A DNA stretch of 64,000 nt, taken from contig NC_016631.1 of NCBI RefSeq assembly GCF_000178955.2, positions 2,604,001-2,668,000 on the forward strand. The letters are read 5' to 3'. Made by a program: the position numbers and the translations under genes. Shown here piece by piece: positions 44,801-52,693 of this stretch. The stretch is from Granulicella mallensis MP5ACTX8 (lineage in GTDB: Bacteria > Acidobacteriota > Terriglobia > Terriglobales > Acidobacteriaceae). The notes under the pieces were generated by a model. The model was not told the origin of the DNA, did no database searches, and saw nothing but the letters and a program-made list of their open reading frames with translations. Position 1 is the first letter of the stretch. Each line of letters begins with the position of its first letter.

Positions 44801-45299
44801 CAGCTATAGCAATGGTACGTTCATTGTGAACGGTGCCGGGAGCAGCATTACCGGCACGACCGAGCAATTCAACTATCTGTACCAGGCCGCTACTGGAACA
44901 AGTTATACCGTTACGGCCCGGGTGCTCAGCATGACCAACACCAACAGCGGGGCGCAGGCCGGCGTGATGATCCGTGAGACGCTTGCCACGGGTGCGACGA
45001 TGGCGGATATCAATCTCACACCTGGGAACGGCGTGACCTGGCTCGAACGCACGACCACCAATGGCACTGCGAGCGGGAGCAGAACCCCCGGCCTCGTCGC
45101 TCCTTATTGGATTCGTGTCGTGCGCAGCGGCAGTACCTTTACCGGTTATTTTTCACCGGATGGGGTGAACTGGACGCAGGAGGGCACGGTCAGCGTATCG
45201 ATGGCGAGCAATGCATACATCGGACTGGTGGTCAGCAGCAGGAACACCTCTCAGTTGTGCACGGCGACCTTCGATAACGTGTCCATCACCACGCCTTAG
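41862..45299 (+). CDS. Large exported propeller/Ig-repeat protein with C-terminal sugar-binding-like domain
   Basis: The start at ATG 41862 is chosen for its AGGAGG and for the signal peptide it opens (AFFAIPWLFILLISATVSHA), giving 1145 residues. The N-terminal ~620 residues form a propeller-like region with repeated NIWVAQ, GNLYVLN and DIWVGL segments. Three tandem Ig-like repeats of ~100 residues follow (DFSLS, SVSGLPSGATASF, LTITGTSGTLSHS). A C-terminal ~190-residue beta-sandwich contains VMIRETLATGA and YFSPDGVNWTQ, as in exported carbohydrate-binding modules. No enzymatic motif is visible, so a surface binding or adhesive role is inferred. A 13-bp hairpin follows the gene. Confidence 0.85.
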   Translation: MFSKQGWLAFFAIPWLFILLISATVSHAQVTYTTSWVGNSYSTIPTYVGNGMRSMWVAPEGVVYTSSDWDESQGSINVYQNGQKTTTFSAHGEAQGGAVGGDSTHLFVALQFNTTLGGSGFVGRYNRSTGVRDLTWSASSDLTERRADVITGIADTGTLVYVSDHPDNLVRCYTIAGVWQSDWNLTDPGAVAVDGAGNIWVAQMSEGTIQEFSASGTKLNTINMGSSSRPSALYYDSVNNQLMIGDQGPNMNIQIYGNLASTPSLASSFGVQGGYLDTTTGNKGQTGSKRFTRVVGIGKDTSGNLYVLNNPWGGTWDLGRDGKTDLHAYNSAGVLQYTLQALNFEGNAAFDPGTDGADLYGGQDVFTGSGGGGYVGNSVDSLDNPTDPRVDITSNSRGFDFGIMTSVNGHRILAAAGQNSDGFLFSYFPTNQYASIPFGTLPGQTSPAGYTNYFNTLARVRNGFALDTNGDIWVGLDKTNAITHYPLTGFDANGMPLYGTPTTTPTPSTIAPLGGIEYIPSTDTMILLQANGTDWTSLGSRVEVYHGWKAGNTTTPNQVITLKSSQSPKGHAAAGNYLFISYVHTVPDIDAYNLTTGTDDLTMTSANPNVAVGNDVDSMYGIRAYQKNNGQYLISKDNYNNNSIVIHTMSVGTPPPDFSLSDTPGSQTVTQGNSTTYTTSISALNSFTGTTTLSVSGLPSGATASFNPATVTGSGSSTLTIVTASTIAAGTYALTITGTSGTLSHSATATLIVPGPPDFGVSATPSSQIVAQGSSTTYTTSLSALNGFTGTAALSVSGLPTGATASFSPTSLTGSGNSTLTVSTASTTPTGTYPLTITGTSGTLSHSTTVTLVVQGPDFGLSATPSSATVPQGNNGAYTASLSALNGFTGTVSLSVSGLPAGATASFSPASVAGSGSSTLTISTTATTPTGTYVLTITGTSGSLSHSSTVTLVVNIPAGGNLPSGWTDQDIGSVGVAGSASYSNGTFIVNGAGSSITGTTEQFNYLYQAATGTSYTVTARVLSMTNTNSGAQAGVMIRETLATGATMADINLTPGNGVTWLERTTTNGTASGSRTPGLVAPYWIRVVRSGSTFTGYFSPDGVNWTQEGTVSVSMASNAYIGLVVSSRNTSQLCTATFDNVSITTP
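43827..44729 (+). repeat. Three ~300-bp tandem repeats encoding Ig-like domains
   Basis: Units start at 43827, 44130 and 44430, each opening with CCTGACTTC and being 300-303 bp. They are clearly similar at DNA level, with the third slightly more diverged. They lie in frame within the exported protein gene, so copy number could vary by recombination. Confidence 0.85.
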
Positions 45300-45318
45300 C
45301 CGGGCGAAGACAGGGCAG

Positions 45319-45355
45319 CCCCGAAATCTCGTTCGACTTGGGCGAGATTTCGGGG
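45319..45355 (+). terminator. Terminator-like hairpin after the Ig-repeat gene
   Basis: CCCCGAAATCTCG (45319-45331) pairs perfectly with CGAGATTTCGGGG (45343-45355) around an 11-base loop, 20 bp after the stop. No clear T tract follows. Confidence 0.6.
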
Positions 45356-45506
45356 GAGCGCTTATCTCATCGTCTGATCGGAATGTGGCCCAGATCGTGC
45401 CATCGACATGTCAAACCAGCGTTCTTGTCCATGCTGAGCGCCAATCGCTCGAATTGAGTCACTGCTCCCCGTAACGTGTATGCCTGCGCTACGATGGGAG
45501 TGGCTG

Positions 45507-46964
45507 ATGACAAAACGCATGAATCGTAGAAATTTTGCCCGACTACTCGGCTTGTCGGCGAGTGTTGCCGCCCTACCGGCAACTGCAGTGACTCCTTCCT
45601 CCCCCCTCACTAGCGCCACGCGAGAGCGTGGATTCCCAAAGGGATTTTTGTGGGGCACCGCGACCTCGGCCTATCAGATTGAAGGCGCGCCCACGGAAGA
45701 CGGTCGTGGCCCCTCGATCTGGGACACGTTCTCGGATGTAAAGACGAACACCTACACGGGTGACAACGGCGATATGGGCGCCGATCACTTCCACCGCTAT
45801 CGCGAGGACATTGCGCTGATGCAGGAGCTGGGCGTGCAGACGTACCAGTTCTCGGTGTCCTGGTCGCGCATCTTCCCAGAAGGGACGGGAACTCCTAACC
45901 CACGAGGGTGGGATTTCTACGACCGTATGCTCGACACCTTATTGGCTGCCGGTGTTCAACCGTTTTGCACGCTGTATCACTGGGATCTGCCGCAGGCGAT
46001 GATGAAAGTCGGCGGATGGCAGAGCCGGGACACCGCGAAGGCGTTTGCGGATTACTCAGCTTATGCCGTGAAACATCTGAGCGACCGGGTGAAGCACTTC
46101 ATCACGATGAGCGAGGTGTCTCAATTCGTTGATGGGGGGTACAGATACGGAAGCGATGCCCCTGGACTCAAACTGTCGGATGCCATCGTCGCGCAGGTAA
46201 CGCACAATGTGCTGGTGGGGCATGGGCTGGCTGTGCAGGCGGTACGAGCGAATGCGCGCGCGGGAACGAAGGTAGGAATTGCTGACAATGCTGTGAGCAC
46301 CTGCCCGGTGATTGAGACGCCGGAGAATATCGCAGCGGCACGGAAGGCATACCGCGAGATGAATGCGCGATCGCTGACGCCGATCATGGAGGGCCGCTAC
46401 TCCGAGGATTATTTGAAGGGCCTGGGAGCGAATGCGCCGAAGTTTACGGCTGAGGATATGAAGCTCATCAGCACGCCCCTGAATTTTATTGGGCTGAACG
46501 TCTATGAGCCAACCTGGATAAGAGCGAGCGCCGATCCAGGAGGATACGAAATCGTGGACATGCCAAAGAGTTATCCGATCATGGCGGCGAAATGGCTGGA
46601 ACTGGGGCCGGATGGAATGTATTGGTCGCCAAAACATCTGCAGGCGTTGTGGGGTGTGAAGGAGATCTACATTACCGAGAACGGAGCGGCAAGCCTGGAT
46701 GTACCGACCAAAACCGGCGAGGTGCTGGATGTGGACCGCATCCTTTTCCTGCGCAGCTACCTGGAACAATTGCAGCGCGCGGTGAGCGAAGGCGTGCCTG
46801 TGAAGGGGTACTTCCTGTGGAGCCTGATCGACAACTATGAGTGGTCCGATGGCTATGCCATGCGCTTTGGCATTACCTATGTGGACTACAAGACAATGAA
46901 GCGAACGATCAAGCTTTCGGGGCAATTTTATAAAGAAGTGATCGCAAGGAATGGGCTGGCGTAG
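45507..46964 (+). CDS. Tat-exported GH1 beta-glucosidase-like enzyme with altered acid/base motif
   Basis: The ATG at 45507 has GGGAG six bases upstream and opens a Tat signal (MNRRNFARLLGLSASVAA); 485 residues. GH1 landmarks are FPKGFLWGTATSAYQIEGA, FSVSWSRIFPEG, YHWDLPQ and nucleophile Glu391 in YITENGAA. The TFNEP acid/base motif reads TMSEVSQF, with Glu203 retained but the Asn and Pro replaced. The Asn normally contacts the sugar 2-OH, so substrate range or mechanism may differ. A retaining glucosidase/galactosidase role outside the cytoplasm is likely. It lies alone downstream of the Ig-repeat gene. Confidence 0.9.
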   Translation: MTKRMNRRNFARLLGLSASVAALPATAVTPSSPLTSATRERGFPKGFLWGTATSAYQIEGAPTEDGRGPSIWDTFSDVKTNTYTGDNGDMGADHFHRYREDIALMQELGVQTYQFSVSWSRIFPEGTGTPNPRGWDFYDRMLDTLLAAGVQPFCTLYHWDLPQAMMKVGGWQSRDTAKAFADYSAYAVKHLSDRVKHFITMSEVSQFVDGGYRYGSDAPGLKLSDAIVAQVTHNVLVGHGLAVQAVRANARAGTKVGIADNAVSTCPVIETPENIAAARKAYREMNARSLTPIMEGRYSEDYLKGLGANAPKFTAEDMKLISTPLNFIGLNVYEPTWIRASADPGGYEIVDMPKSYPIMAAKWLELGPDGMYWSPKHLQALWGVKEIYITENGAASLDVPTKTGEVLDVDRILFLRSYLEQLQRAVSEGVPVKGYFLWSLIDNYEWSDGYAMRFGITYVDYKTMKRTIKLSGQFYKEVIARNGLA

Positions 46965-47009
46965 GAGCGTTCTCTCAATGGTCACTTCATGAGTGAAGTT
47001 ATTCACCGA

Positions 47010-47039
47010 GCCGTCTTATGACTTTTGCGCTGAGACGGC
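47010..47039 (+). terminator. Hairpin after GH1 gene
   Basis: GCCGTCT (47010-47016) pairs with AGACGGC (47033-47039) 45 bp after the GH1 stop, before the convergent small gene. It is modest in strength. Confidence 0.4.
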
Positions 47040-47060
47040 CCGAGGCCACCCTGAACATCT

Positions 47061-47255
47061 CTACGAGGAAGCATTCTCCAGGAAATGGACTTCCAACTTG
47101 TCCGCACGAACAACGTCCAGCACTTTGACGACTCGTTCTGAACCGGGAGCGAAGATCTCATCGCCTGACTTGGGTAAAGGCGCTCCGTGAGGATAGTCGA
47201 TTTCGTTGTTTTCCCCGGACGTTACGTCTTTGAATAGAACCAGTGGCATTTGCAT
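47061..47255 (-). CDS. Small hypothetical protein (64 aa)
   Basis: An ATG at 47255 with AGAGGT just upstream encodes 64 residues: MQMPLVLFKDVTSGENNEI, GAPLPKSGDEIFAPGSERV and VLDVVRADKLEVHFLE. The pattern suggests a short beta-rich cytoplasmic protein. It is the first gene on the minus strand in its gap and may be transcribed with the upstream DUF2520 gene. No family is recognised. Confidence 0.6.
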   Translation of the reverse strand: MQMPLVLFKDVTSGENNEIDYPHGAPLPKSGDEIFAPGSERVVKVLDVVRADKLEVHFLENASS

Positions 47256-47326
47256 TGACCTCTACGAATTAAGGTTATCACTGCGGCTCCTTTGGGGGAG
47301 CCATTTGTCTGATTTCCAGCCGTGTC

Positions 47327-48196
47327 TCAGATCGACCTCGCTAGAACTTCCTCGATTTGCCGAATCGATTCTTTGGAAGCCCGACCATTTTGTAGCGCAA
47401 GACGAGCCGCTAGCTTTCCCGAGCTGGCATAGGATGCGGCTATCTCGGGATCCCAGGCCTGTAAGGCCAGAAGTTGCGTTTCAACCACCTTTGTCTCTCC
47501 ACGAGAGATTGGACCGGTAAGGGCCTGAACAGGTCCAAAACGAAATAGATTTTCCAGGGCTTCGGTGGCGATGGGTTTCAGAATCTCAAAGGCGGTCGCT
47601 CTCGCAATGCCCGCTTCTACAAGGCAATCGATTCCTGCTGCGACGGTGCTTACAAGATAGTTATTCGAGAAGACGCTCCCCGCGTGGTATACGGCTTTGG
47701 CTGCTGGGTCGATGGTGAATCTCTTTCCACCAATCGCGTCCACGGCTTCCGCGAGAACTTGTACAGCGGTTGAATCTCCTTCGAGTGCGCAGAATGTGCC
47801 GGAAAAACTCTCGACTGCCAGAGACTCATCAGCGAAGCTCTTAACCGGATGCATGCTGGCGATGCTCGCCCCTCTCGCGCGGAGTGGCGCCAGGATCTCT
47901 GAAGAGATTGATCCACTGCAGTGAAACACCACGGATTCGGGTCCGATGCTTGCTGTTTTTGCAAGAGCAGCCGCGCAATCAGCGAGGGCTGAATCGGCGG
48001 TAGAGATCATGAGAACGTCGATTTGATCTATTTGACCGACTGTTCCTCCGCCAATGAAGGCGATCGCTTGCTCGGAGCTCTCAGGTGAGCGGTTGACCAC
48101 GTCTCCGATCTCAAATGCAGCATGTTCCTTCCATAAACGTGCCAGGGTCTTGCCAACCCTGCCTGCCCCCACGATGTCCAACCGCCTCTTGCTCAT
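47327..48196 (-). CDS. Rossmann-fold DUF2520 protein
   Basis: The start at 48196 (MSKRRLDIVGAGRVGKTL) follows a GGGAGA box; an in-frame ATG at 48208 is also possible. The N-terminal Rossmann domain has the VGAGRVGKTLARLW dinucleotide motif and VLMISTADSALADC. The C-terminal DUF2520 domain carries HPVKSFAD, YHAGSVFSNNYLVSTVAAG and LTGPISRGE. The fold resembles ketopantoate reductase/pyrroline carboxylate reductase-like dehydrogenases, so NADP-dependent oxidation or reduction is expected; the substrate is unknown. It is 289 residues. Confidence 0.92.
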   Translation of the reverse strand: MSKRRLDIVGAGRVGKTLARLWKEHAAFEIGDVVNRSPESSEQAIAFIGGGTVGQIDQIDVLMISTADSALADCAAALAKTASIGPESVVFHCSGSISSEILAPLRARGASIASMHPVKSFADESLAVESFSGTFCALEGDSTAVQVLAEAVDAIGGKRFTIDPAAKAVYHAGSVFSNNYLVSTVAAGIDCLVEAGIARATAFEILKPIATEALENLFRFGPVQALTGPISRGETKVVETQLLALQAWDPEIAASYASSGKLAARLALQNGRASKESIRQIEEVLARSI

Positions 48197-48369
48197 GTTC
48201 TCTCCCACGCCGTATACGATCGGTCTGTTTCAGAATTACACTCCGGAATATAGGGACGTCTGAAATCTCAGATTAAACCTGGTTTCAGAGTCGTCTCGTT
48301 CTACCGATGGATCCCTCGTTGCATCGAATCTACAATTGAACTGCGCTTTTGCGCATTGGAGCCTGAATA

Positions 48370-48918
48370 GTGCGTACGCCGCTTTTGATTCTTCCTGGCC
48401 GCAACAACTCCGGACCACAGCATTGGCAGACTCTATGGCAAGAGCGCATGCCCGATGCCGTACGATTGCAGACAGCGAGTTGGGCTGATCCTGATTTGAG
48501 CGATTGGATAGCCGCACTGGACCGAGCGATAGAAGCGTGTTCGGCCCCTCCGATTCTCATAGCCCATAGCATGGGATGCCTTTTAAGTGTCTGCTGGGCT
48601 CAACTGGACCGTCCGAACCTCTCGATCGCCGGTGCGTTTCTAGTAGCGCCCCCGAACTTCAAACGTGATGGCTTTCCATCTCCATCATTCACCCAGATTC
48701 CGGAGTCACCGCTGCCGTATCCTGCTTTGGTGATTGCCAGTACGAATGATCCCTACTGCTCGATCGAAGTAGCTGCCGGGTTGGCAAAAAGCTGGGAAGC
48801 AGGGTTCGTTTTGGTCGGGGCTCGCGGTCACATCTCCACGGAGCCAAACAATGGAGATTGGCAAGAGGGTTGGCTTCTGCTTGAAGCGTTCGCTGCTGGA
48901 CTTCGTGTACAGCTTTGA
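48370..48918 (+). CDS. RBBP9/YdeN-like alpha/beta hydrolase
   Basis: The GTG start at 48370 gives 182 residues. The catalytic triad is visible: nucleophile Ser in LIAHSMGCLL, Asp in STNDPYCS, and His in GARGHIS. The N-terminal LLILPGRNNSGPQHWQTLW is the family's oxyanion/lid motif. Members are small serine hydrolases acting on unidentified esters or peptides. It is cytoplasmic and monocistronic, divergent from the DUF2520 gene. Confidence 0.92.
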   Translation: MRTPLLILPGRNNSGPQHWQTLWQERMPDAVRLQTASWADPDLSDWIAALDRAIEACSAPPILIAHSMGCLLSVCWAQLDRPNLSIAGAFLVAPPNFKRDGFPSPSFTQIPESPLPYPALVIASTNDPYCSIEVAAGLAKSWEAGFVLVGARGHISTEPNNGDWQEGWLLLEAFAAGLRVQL

Positions 48919-48962
48919 TTAGAGACAGTGGAATCCATACCAATGACGGGTGGTATGGAACG

Positions 48963-48985
48963 CGGCTAGCCTCTGAGGCTAGCCG
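48963..48985. terminator. Terminator-like hairpin between convergent genes
   Basis: CGGCTAGCCT and AGGCTAGCCG form a perfect 10-bp stem around CTG, extended by one G-C pair outside. It lies between the RBBP9-like gene and the end of the S9 peptidase gene. Confidence 0.6.
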
Positions 48986-49008
48986 CTCTACAACTCCATC
49001 CAGGGCTC

Positions 49009-51495
49009 TTACTGGTTGGGGGCATCGCCGGGGTTCTCGACGCTGGTGGCGTCGGCAGAGAAGTCGTCGACGGAGGGACCACCGGCGGACGGGCCTTCGG
49101 CGGTGATGCGGGCGACCTCGGCGGGGCTGCGCATCTGGTAGTTGAGCGGCGGCGTCGCACCGGCCAGGTGGCGGACGAAGAAGTCCCAGCGGCGGCGCGT
49201 CATGTACTGTGAGGCCTCGCCGTAGCCGTGGTGCGCGTTGGGGATCAGGATCAGGTCGAAGTCCTTGTTGGCCTTGATCAGCGCGTCAACGACCAGCAGC
49301 GTGTTCGAAGGGGGCACGTTGTCGTCCATGGTGCCGTGTGCGAGCAGCAGATAGCCCTTCAGGTTGCCGGCATAGTTCTCGGCCGCCTGCTTCAGGTAGT
49401 TGTCCTGCGGGGTATCGTTGTTGACCTCAAGACCGCCCCACTTCTCGTCCCAGTCGTCCTCGTAGTCGCGGTTGTCGTGGTTGCCGCTTTCGGCGATGCC
49501 GACCTTGAAGAAATCGGGAAAGCCGAACATGGCCGTGGTGGTCGCGTTGCCGCCGCCGGAGTGGCCCCAGATGCCTACGCGGTCAAGGTCGAGGAAGGGG
49601 TATTGTTTCCCGAGGTCCTTCAGACCGGCTATCTGGTCGGGGATCGTGTTGTCGCCCATGGTCTCGGCGTGCGAGTAGAAGTCGTGGAACTTCTTGGAGC
49701 GCCACGGTGTGCCCATGCCGTCGATGCAGACGACGACGAAGCCAAGCTCGGCGAGTGCCTGGTCGTCACCGTGGGCCGCTGCGAACTGCCGAGAACCGCA
49801 GGAGCCGGTCTGCGGGCCTGGATAGACGTAGTCGACCACGGGATACTTCTTCGATGCGTCGAAGTTCGCCGGCTTCCACATGTAGCCGAAGAGCTCGGTG
49901 ACACCGTCGCGGGCCTTCATCTTGATGGGGGTCAGAGGCGTCCAGCCGGTAGCGGTGAGCCGGCTGATGTCCTGTTTGCCCAGTGTGGCAAGCACCTTGC
50001 CGTCGGCGGTGGAGCGCAGCACGGCGGTCTTGGGCGTCGTTGGCGTGGAGTAGATGTCGACGATGGTCTGGCCGTCGGGAGAGGGTGTAACGGTGTGGTC
50101 GGCGTCCTCGGGGGTGAGCAGGCGCTGATTTTTGCCGTCGAACGATGCGCGGTAGTAGTAGGTGAAGTAGGGGTCGCGCGTGGGGCTGTGGTCGGGGTCC
50201 TTGCCGCTTTCCTTACCGGTGGCCAGGAAGTAGACGACACGGGCCTTTTCGTCGACGTGGAGTACCTGCGTGACGGGGCCGTCCCCATGAGTGATCTGGT
50301 TCTTGAGCTGACCGGTGTTCAGGTCGTAGAGGTACATCTGGCCAAAGTTGGTGCGTTCGGAAAACCAGAGGAACTCGTTGCTCGCAGGCAGGTACTTCCA
50401 GTTCACCTTATCCGTGCCGCTCTCGAAGTAGCTGTCGACGTGCTCGTGGTAGACGTCGCGAATCTCGCCGGTCGTGGTGTCGGCGACCTTCAGCCAGGCG
50501 TCCTTGTGATCGCGCGAGCTGGAGACAAAGGCCAGGTGTTTGCCGTCAGCGGAGAACTGGACGTCGTCCCAACCGGAGCCGCCGCGACAGCTGACATCGT
50601 CGCAGATGGTGGAGCGATGCTGATCGGGCGACATCTTCAGGCGCGTCATCCCTCCGGTGGGCAGGTCGATGACGACGCGCTCGATCATGGTGACGTCCTT
50701 GTCGCCGAGCATCGGGCCCTTCCAGTGATCGAGCACCGGATGACGGTAGGTGACGGGCACCAGGTACATGTCGCCGGTCTTGCGCATGTCCTGCTGGAAG
50801 GTGGCGATCTTCTGAGAGTCGGGCGACCAGAGTACGATGGCGCGGTCGGAGTGGCTCCAGCCGGCGTCATCGGTAGCGTAGCCATAGTTCTCCACACCGT
50901 CGTGGGTCAGCTGCGTCTCCTGGCCGGTCTTCATGTCGTGGAGCCAGAGGTTCCAGTCGCGAATGAAGGCACCCTTGGTCTTGTCGGGCGAGACGTCGTA
51001 CAGACTGCGATTGCCGCGGCCAGCTGGCGCGTTGGCGGTGGCAGTATCGGGCGTGCAGGTAGTCACGGCGGCATCACATAGGACCTTGCGGCCGGAGACG
51101 ACGATGCTGAAGCCGCCACCGGGTTCGGGCGTGTACCCGGAAACCTGTAGCCGATGAGTATCCCCGTTGCTCGCGCCGCCCGCGGTGAGCGCTGCCGCCA
51201 GCTTCGCGTTGTCGAAGGCTGGCGTAACTGTGCCGTTCGGCGAGGCGATCCTGTAGACGACCTCGGTATTTGCGGGATCGCGGAAGAAGACGCGGCCATC
51301 AGGCAGGTAGCTGGGCGCGGTGATGGTATGGTCTACGAGCGGGTTGACGCTGTACCCCATCATCTTTTCGGCGCGGGCGTAGTCGGCAGCCGTATAGGTC
51401 TGCTGCGCGTGGGCGGCGCAGGCGAGGAACGCGAGCGGTGCTGCAAAGAGAAAAAGACGGCGGTGCGCGGGACAAGCGGAGAGCAGGGGCGTCAC
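49009..51495 (-). CDS. Exported S9 family (DPP-IV-like) peptidase
   Basis: This 828-residue protein starts at a GTG with AGGAA upstream and has a signal peptide ending at AHAQ. Residues ~60-560 form the eight-bladed DPPIV N-terminal propeller (repeated motifs such as VWSPDSQ, WDDVQFSADGKHLAF). The C-terminal alpha/beta hydrolase domain carries nucleophile Ser in IWGHSGGGNATTT, Asp in GTMDDNVPP and His in NAHHGYG. S9B enzymes cleave dipeptides after Pro/Ala. The GHSGGG loop replaces the usual GWSYGG. A disordered Asp/Ser/Pro-rich tail follows the catalytic domain. It is likely periplasmic or secreted. Confidence 0.93.
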   Translation of the reverse strand: MTPLLSACPAHRRLFLFAAPLAFLACAAHAQQTYTAADYARAEKMMGYSVNPLVDHTITAPSYLPDGRVFFRDPANTEVVYRIASPNGTVTPAFDNAKLAAALTAGGASNGDTHRLQVSGYTPEPGGGFSIVVSGRKVLCDAAVTTCTPDTATANAPAGRGNRSLYDVSPDKTKGAFIRDWNLWLHDMKTGQETQLTHDGVENYGYATDDAGWSHSDRAIVLWSPDSQKIATFQQDMRKTGDMYLVPVTYRHPVLDHWKGPMLGDKDVTMIERVVIDLPTGGMTRLKMSPDQHRSTICDDVSCRGGSGWDDVQFSADGKHLAFVSSSRDHKDAWLKVADTTTGEIRDVYHEHVDSYFESGTDKVNWKYLPASNEFLWFSERTNFGQMYLYDLNTGQLKNQITHGDGPVTQVLHVDEKARVVYFLATGKESGKDPDHSPTRDPYFTYYYRASFDGKNQRLLTPEDADHTVTPSPDGQTIVDIYSTPTTPKTAVLRSTADGKVLATLGKQDISRLTATGWTPLTPIKMKARDGVTELFGYMWKPANFDASKKYPVVDYVYPGPQTGSCGSRQFAAAHGDDQALAELGFVVVCIDGMGTPWRSKKFHDFYSHAETMGDNTIPDQIAGLKDLGKQYPFLDLDRVGIWGHSGGGNATTTAMFGFPDFFKVGIAESGNHDNRDYEDDWDEKWGGLEVNNDTPQDNYLKQAAENYAGNLKGYLLLAHGTMDDNVPPSNTLLVVDALIKANKDFDLILIPNAHHGYGEASQYMTRRRWDFFVRHLAGATPPLNYQMRSPAEVARITAEGPSAGGPSVDDFSADATSVENPGDAPNQ

Positions 51496-51522
51496 GGATC
51501 TTCCTGGGCTGAGATATCAGCG

Positions 51523-51540
51523 GTATACGAAAGTGTATAC
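51523..51540. promoter_or_regulatory. Paired GTATAC palindromes upstream of the S9 peptidase
   Basis: Two GTATAC palindromes (51523-51528 and 51535-51540) are separated by GAAAGT, 28-45 bp upstream of the peptidase start. It has the form of a dimer-binding operator overlapping the promoter. No regulator is identified. Confidence 0.4.
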
Positions 51541-51637
51541 GGAGACGTCAGGAGTCCCGCCCAGGTTTCACGTCCAGCCCATTCCGCTTACCTCGGCGCC
51601 ATGAGCTGCTTTACCATTACAGCCTTCCGTCCTGGCT

Positions 51638-51673
51638 GGTTCCATGCGCACTGCGGCTTGTGCGCATGGAACC
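51638..51673. terminator. Perfect 14-bp hairpin after the small exported gene
   Basis: GGTTCCATGCGCAC (51638-51651) pairs perfectly with 51660-51673 around an 8-base loop. On the minus strand it follows the stop of the gene at 51701 and precedes the peptidase promoter. No T tract is present. Confidence 0.55.
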
Positions 51674-51700
51674 CCACCCAGGGAGCAGGGAAGCCCTGAC

Positions 51701-52084
51701 CTACTTTGTATCTGTCTTTGTTGCTGTCTCTGTCTTCGTTGCTGTAAACGTTCCGTCGTAACCCAGAGGCTTTACGTCGATATCGCCGTTGAGTTCACCT
51801 TTGTCGTTATAGGTGCCGGTGTAAGTAAGTGTCAGGGGTTTTCCCTCATACTCGCCGCCATGAACAAAGATGACCTTCGAGCCATCGATCGTCACGGTCG
51901 TATCGTATGTCTTTCCATTGGACACGCATGAGCCGCCGATCTTGTCTGCAGTCTGCGTAAAGGTGCAGACTTCGCTGATGGCATAGCCCTGGACGTCCCC
52001 GGAGATCGTCCATGACCCAGGAACCGTTGGCTGTGCGAACAAGGCTGTCGTCGAGAGGAGAAACAGAGGCAAAACTAGCTTCAT
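51701..52084 (-). CDS. Small exported protein (127 aa)
   Basis: The ATG at 52084 follows AAAGGA and opens a signal peptide (MKLVLPLFLLSTTALFAQ). The mature part is beta-rich with two Cys (SEVCTFTQ, GSCVSNGK) probably forming a disulfide, VTIDGSKVIFVHGGEYEGKP and a lipocalin-like strand pattern. It ends in a Thr/Lys repeat (TKTETATKTDTK). It resembles small exported proteins common in Acidobacteria with no assigned role. Confidence 0.8.
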   Translation of the reverse strand: MKLVLPLFLLSTTALFAQPTVPGSWTISGDVQGYAISEVCTFTQTADKIGGSCVSNGKTYDTTVTIDGSKVIFVHGGEYEGKPLTLTYTGTYNDKGELNGDIDVKPLGYDGTFTATKTETATKTDTK

Positions 52085-52167
52085 AAAAGTTCCTTTAGTG
52101 CAAAGTCCCTCCAATATACATGGGGGAGATCAATAGATCGTGATTGACTCTGGGCGGAACTAAAAGT

Positions 52168-52497
52168 CTAGTTCCGATCATCCAGAATCATGATGCTGCC
52201 GTTCGTATTCGAGCGTCGACCGAAGAGGACAAATCGTCCGCCGGGAGACACCGAGAGTCTGTCGTTCACTGCTTGAGCTGCCTGGGAGAGAGCTTGCGAT
52301 TTACCCGATCTCATATCGAACCGGAATAGAGTGGTTGACGCTATGGAGGAGGACCGCTTCAGATAGAAAAGACCACTCCCGGAAACTGTCCATGCATGCC
52401 ACATCCCCGGTCCCAATGAGACCAGGTTTGTATCGTCATTCGGTGCGTCGAGCGATAGCCGTCGAATCTCGGTAGGACCGGCTAGCGGGGTCCTCAA
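52168..52497 (-). pseudogene. C-terminal fragment of a PD40/TolB-propeller regulator
   Basis: The 109-residue frame ends with LSVSPGGRFVLFGRRSN and SIMILDDRN, preceded by GLFYLKR and FDMRSGKSQAL. This matches the last propeller blades of acidobacterial winged-helix/PD40 proteins, which usually end in a similar SPDGRW..D.ML motif and exceed 650 residues. The N-terminal DNA-binding domain, membrane helix and most blades are missing; DNA upstream (52498-52693) has no continuation. It is a relic. Confidence 0.65.
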
Positions 52498-52693
52498 AAC
52501 TTGGTTTCATCTCGACTTTCGTGCAACCTTTGGTCCGAAGCCTGCGGTATCTGCAAATTTGCTTACGATCTGGGAATAAAAAAAATATTCACGTGTTGTA
52601 TCCGTGACGAATGGAAATAGAAACATAGCTTCAATCATTTACTGCGCTCAAGATCTGAATCTGTTTCCAAGCTCAAAAATCGGGAGTTTATAG

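Noticed and set aside
49228-51081. 617-codon plus-strand open frame
   Set aside because: It is fully antisense to the S9 peptidase, whose propeller and catalytic motifs are clear; the Val/Gly-rich translation is a codon-bias shadow.
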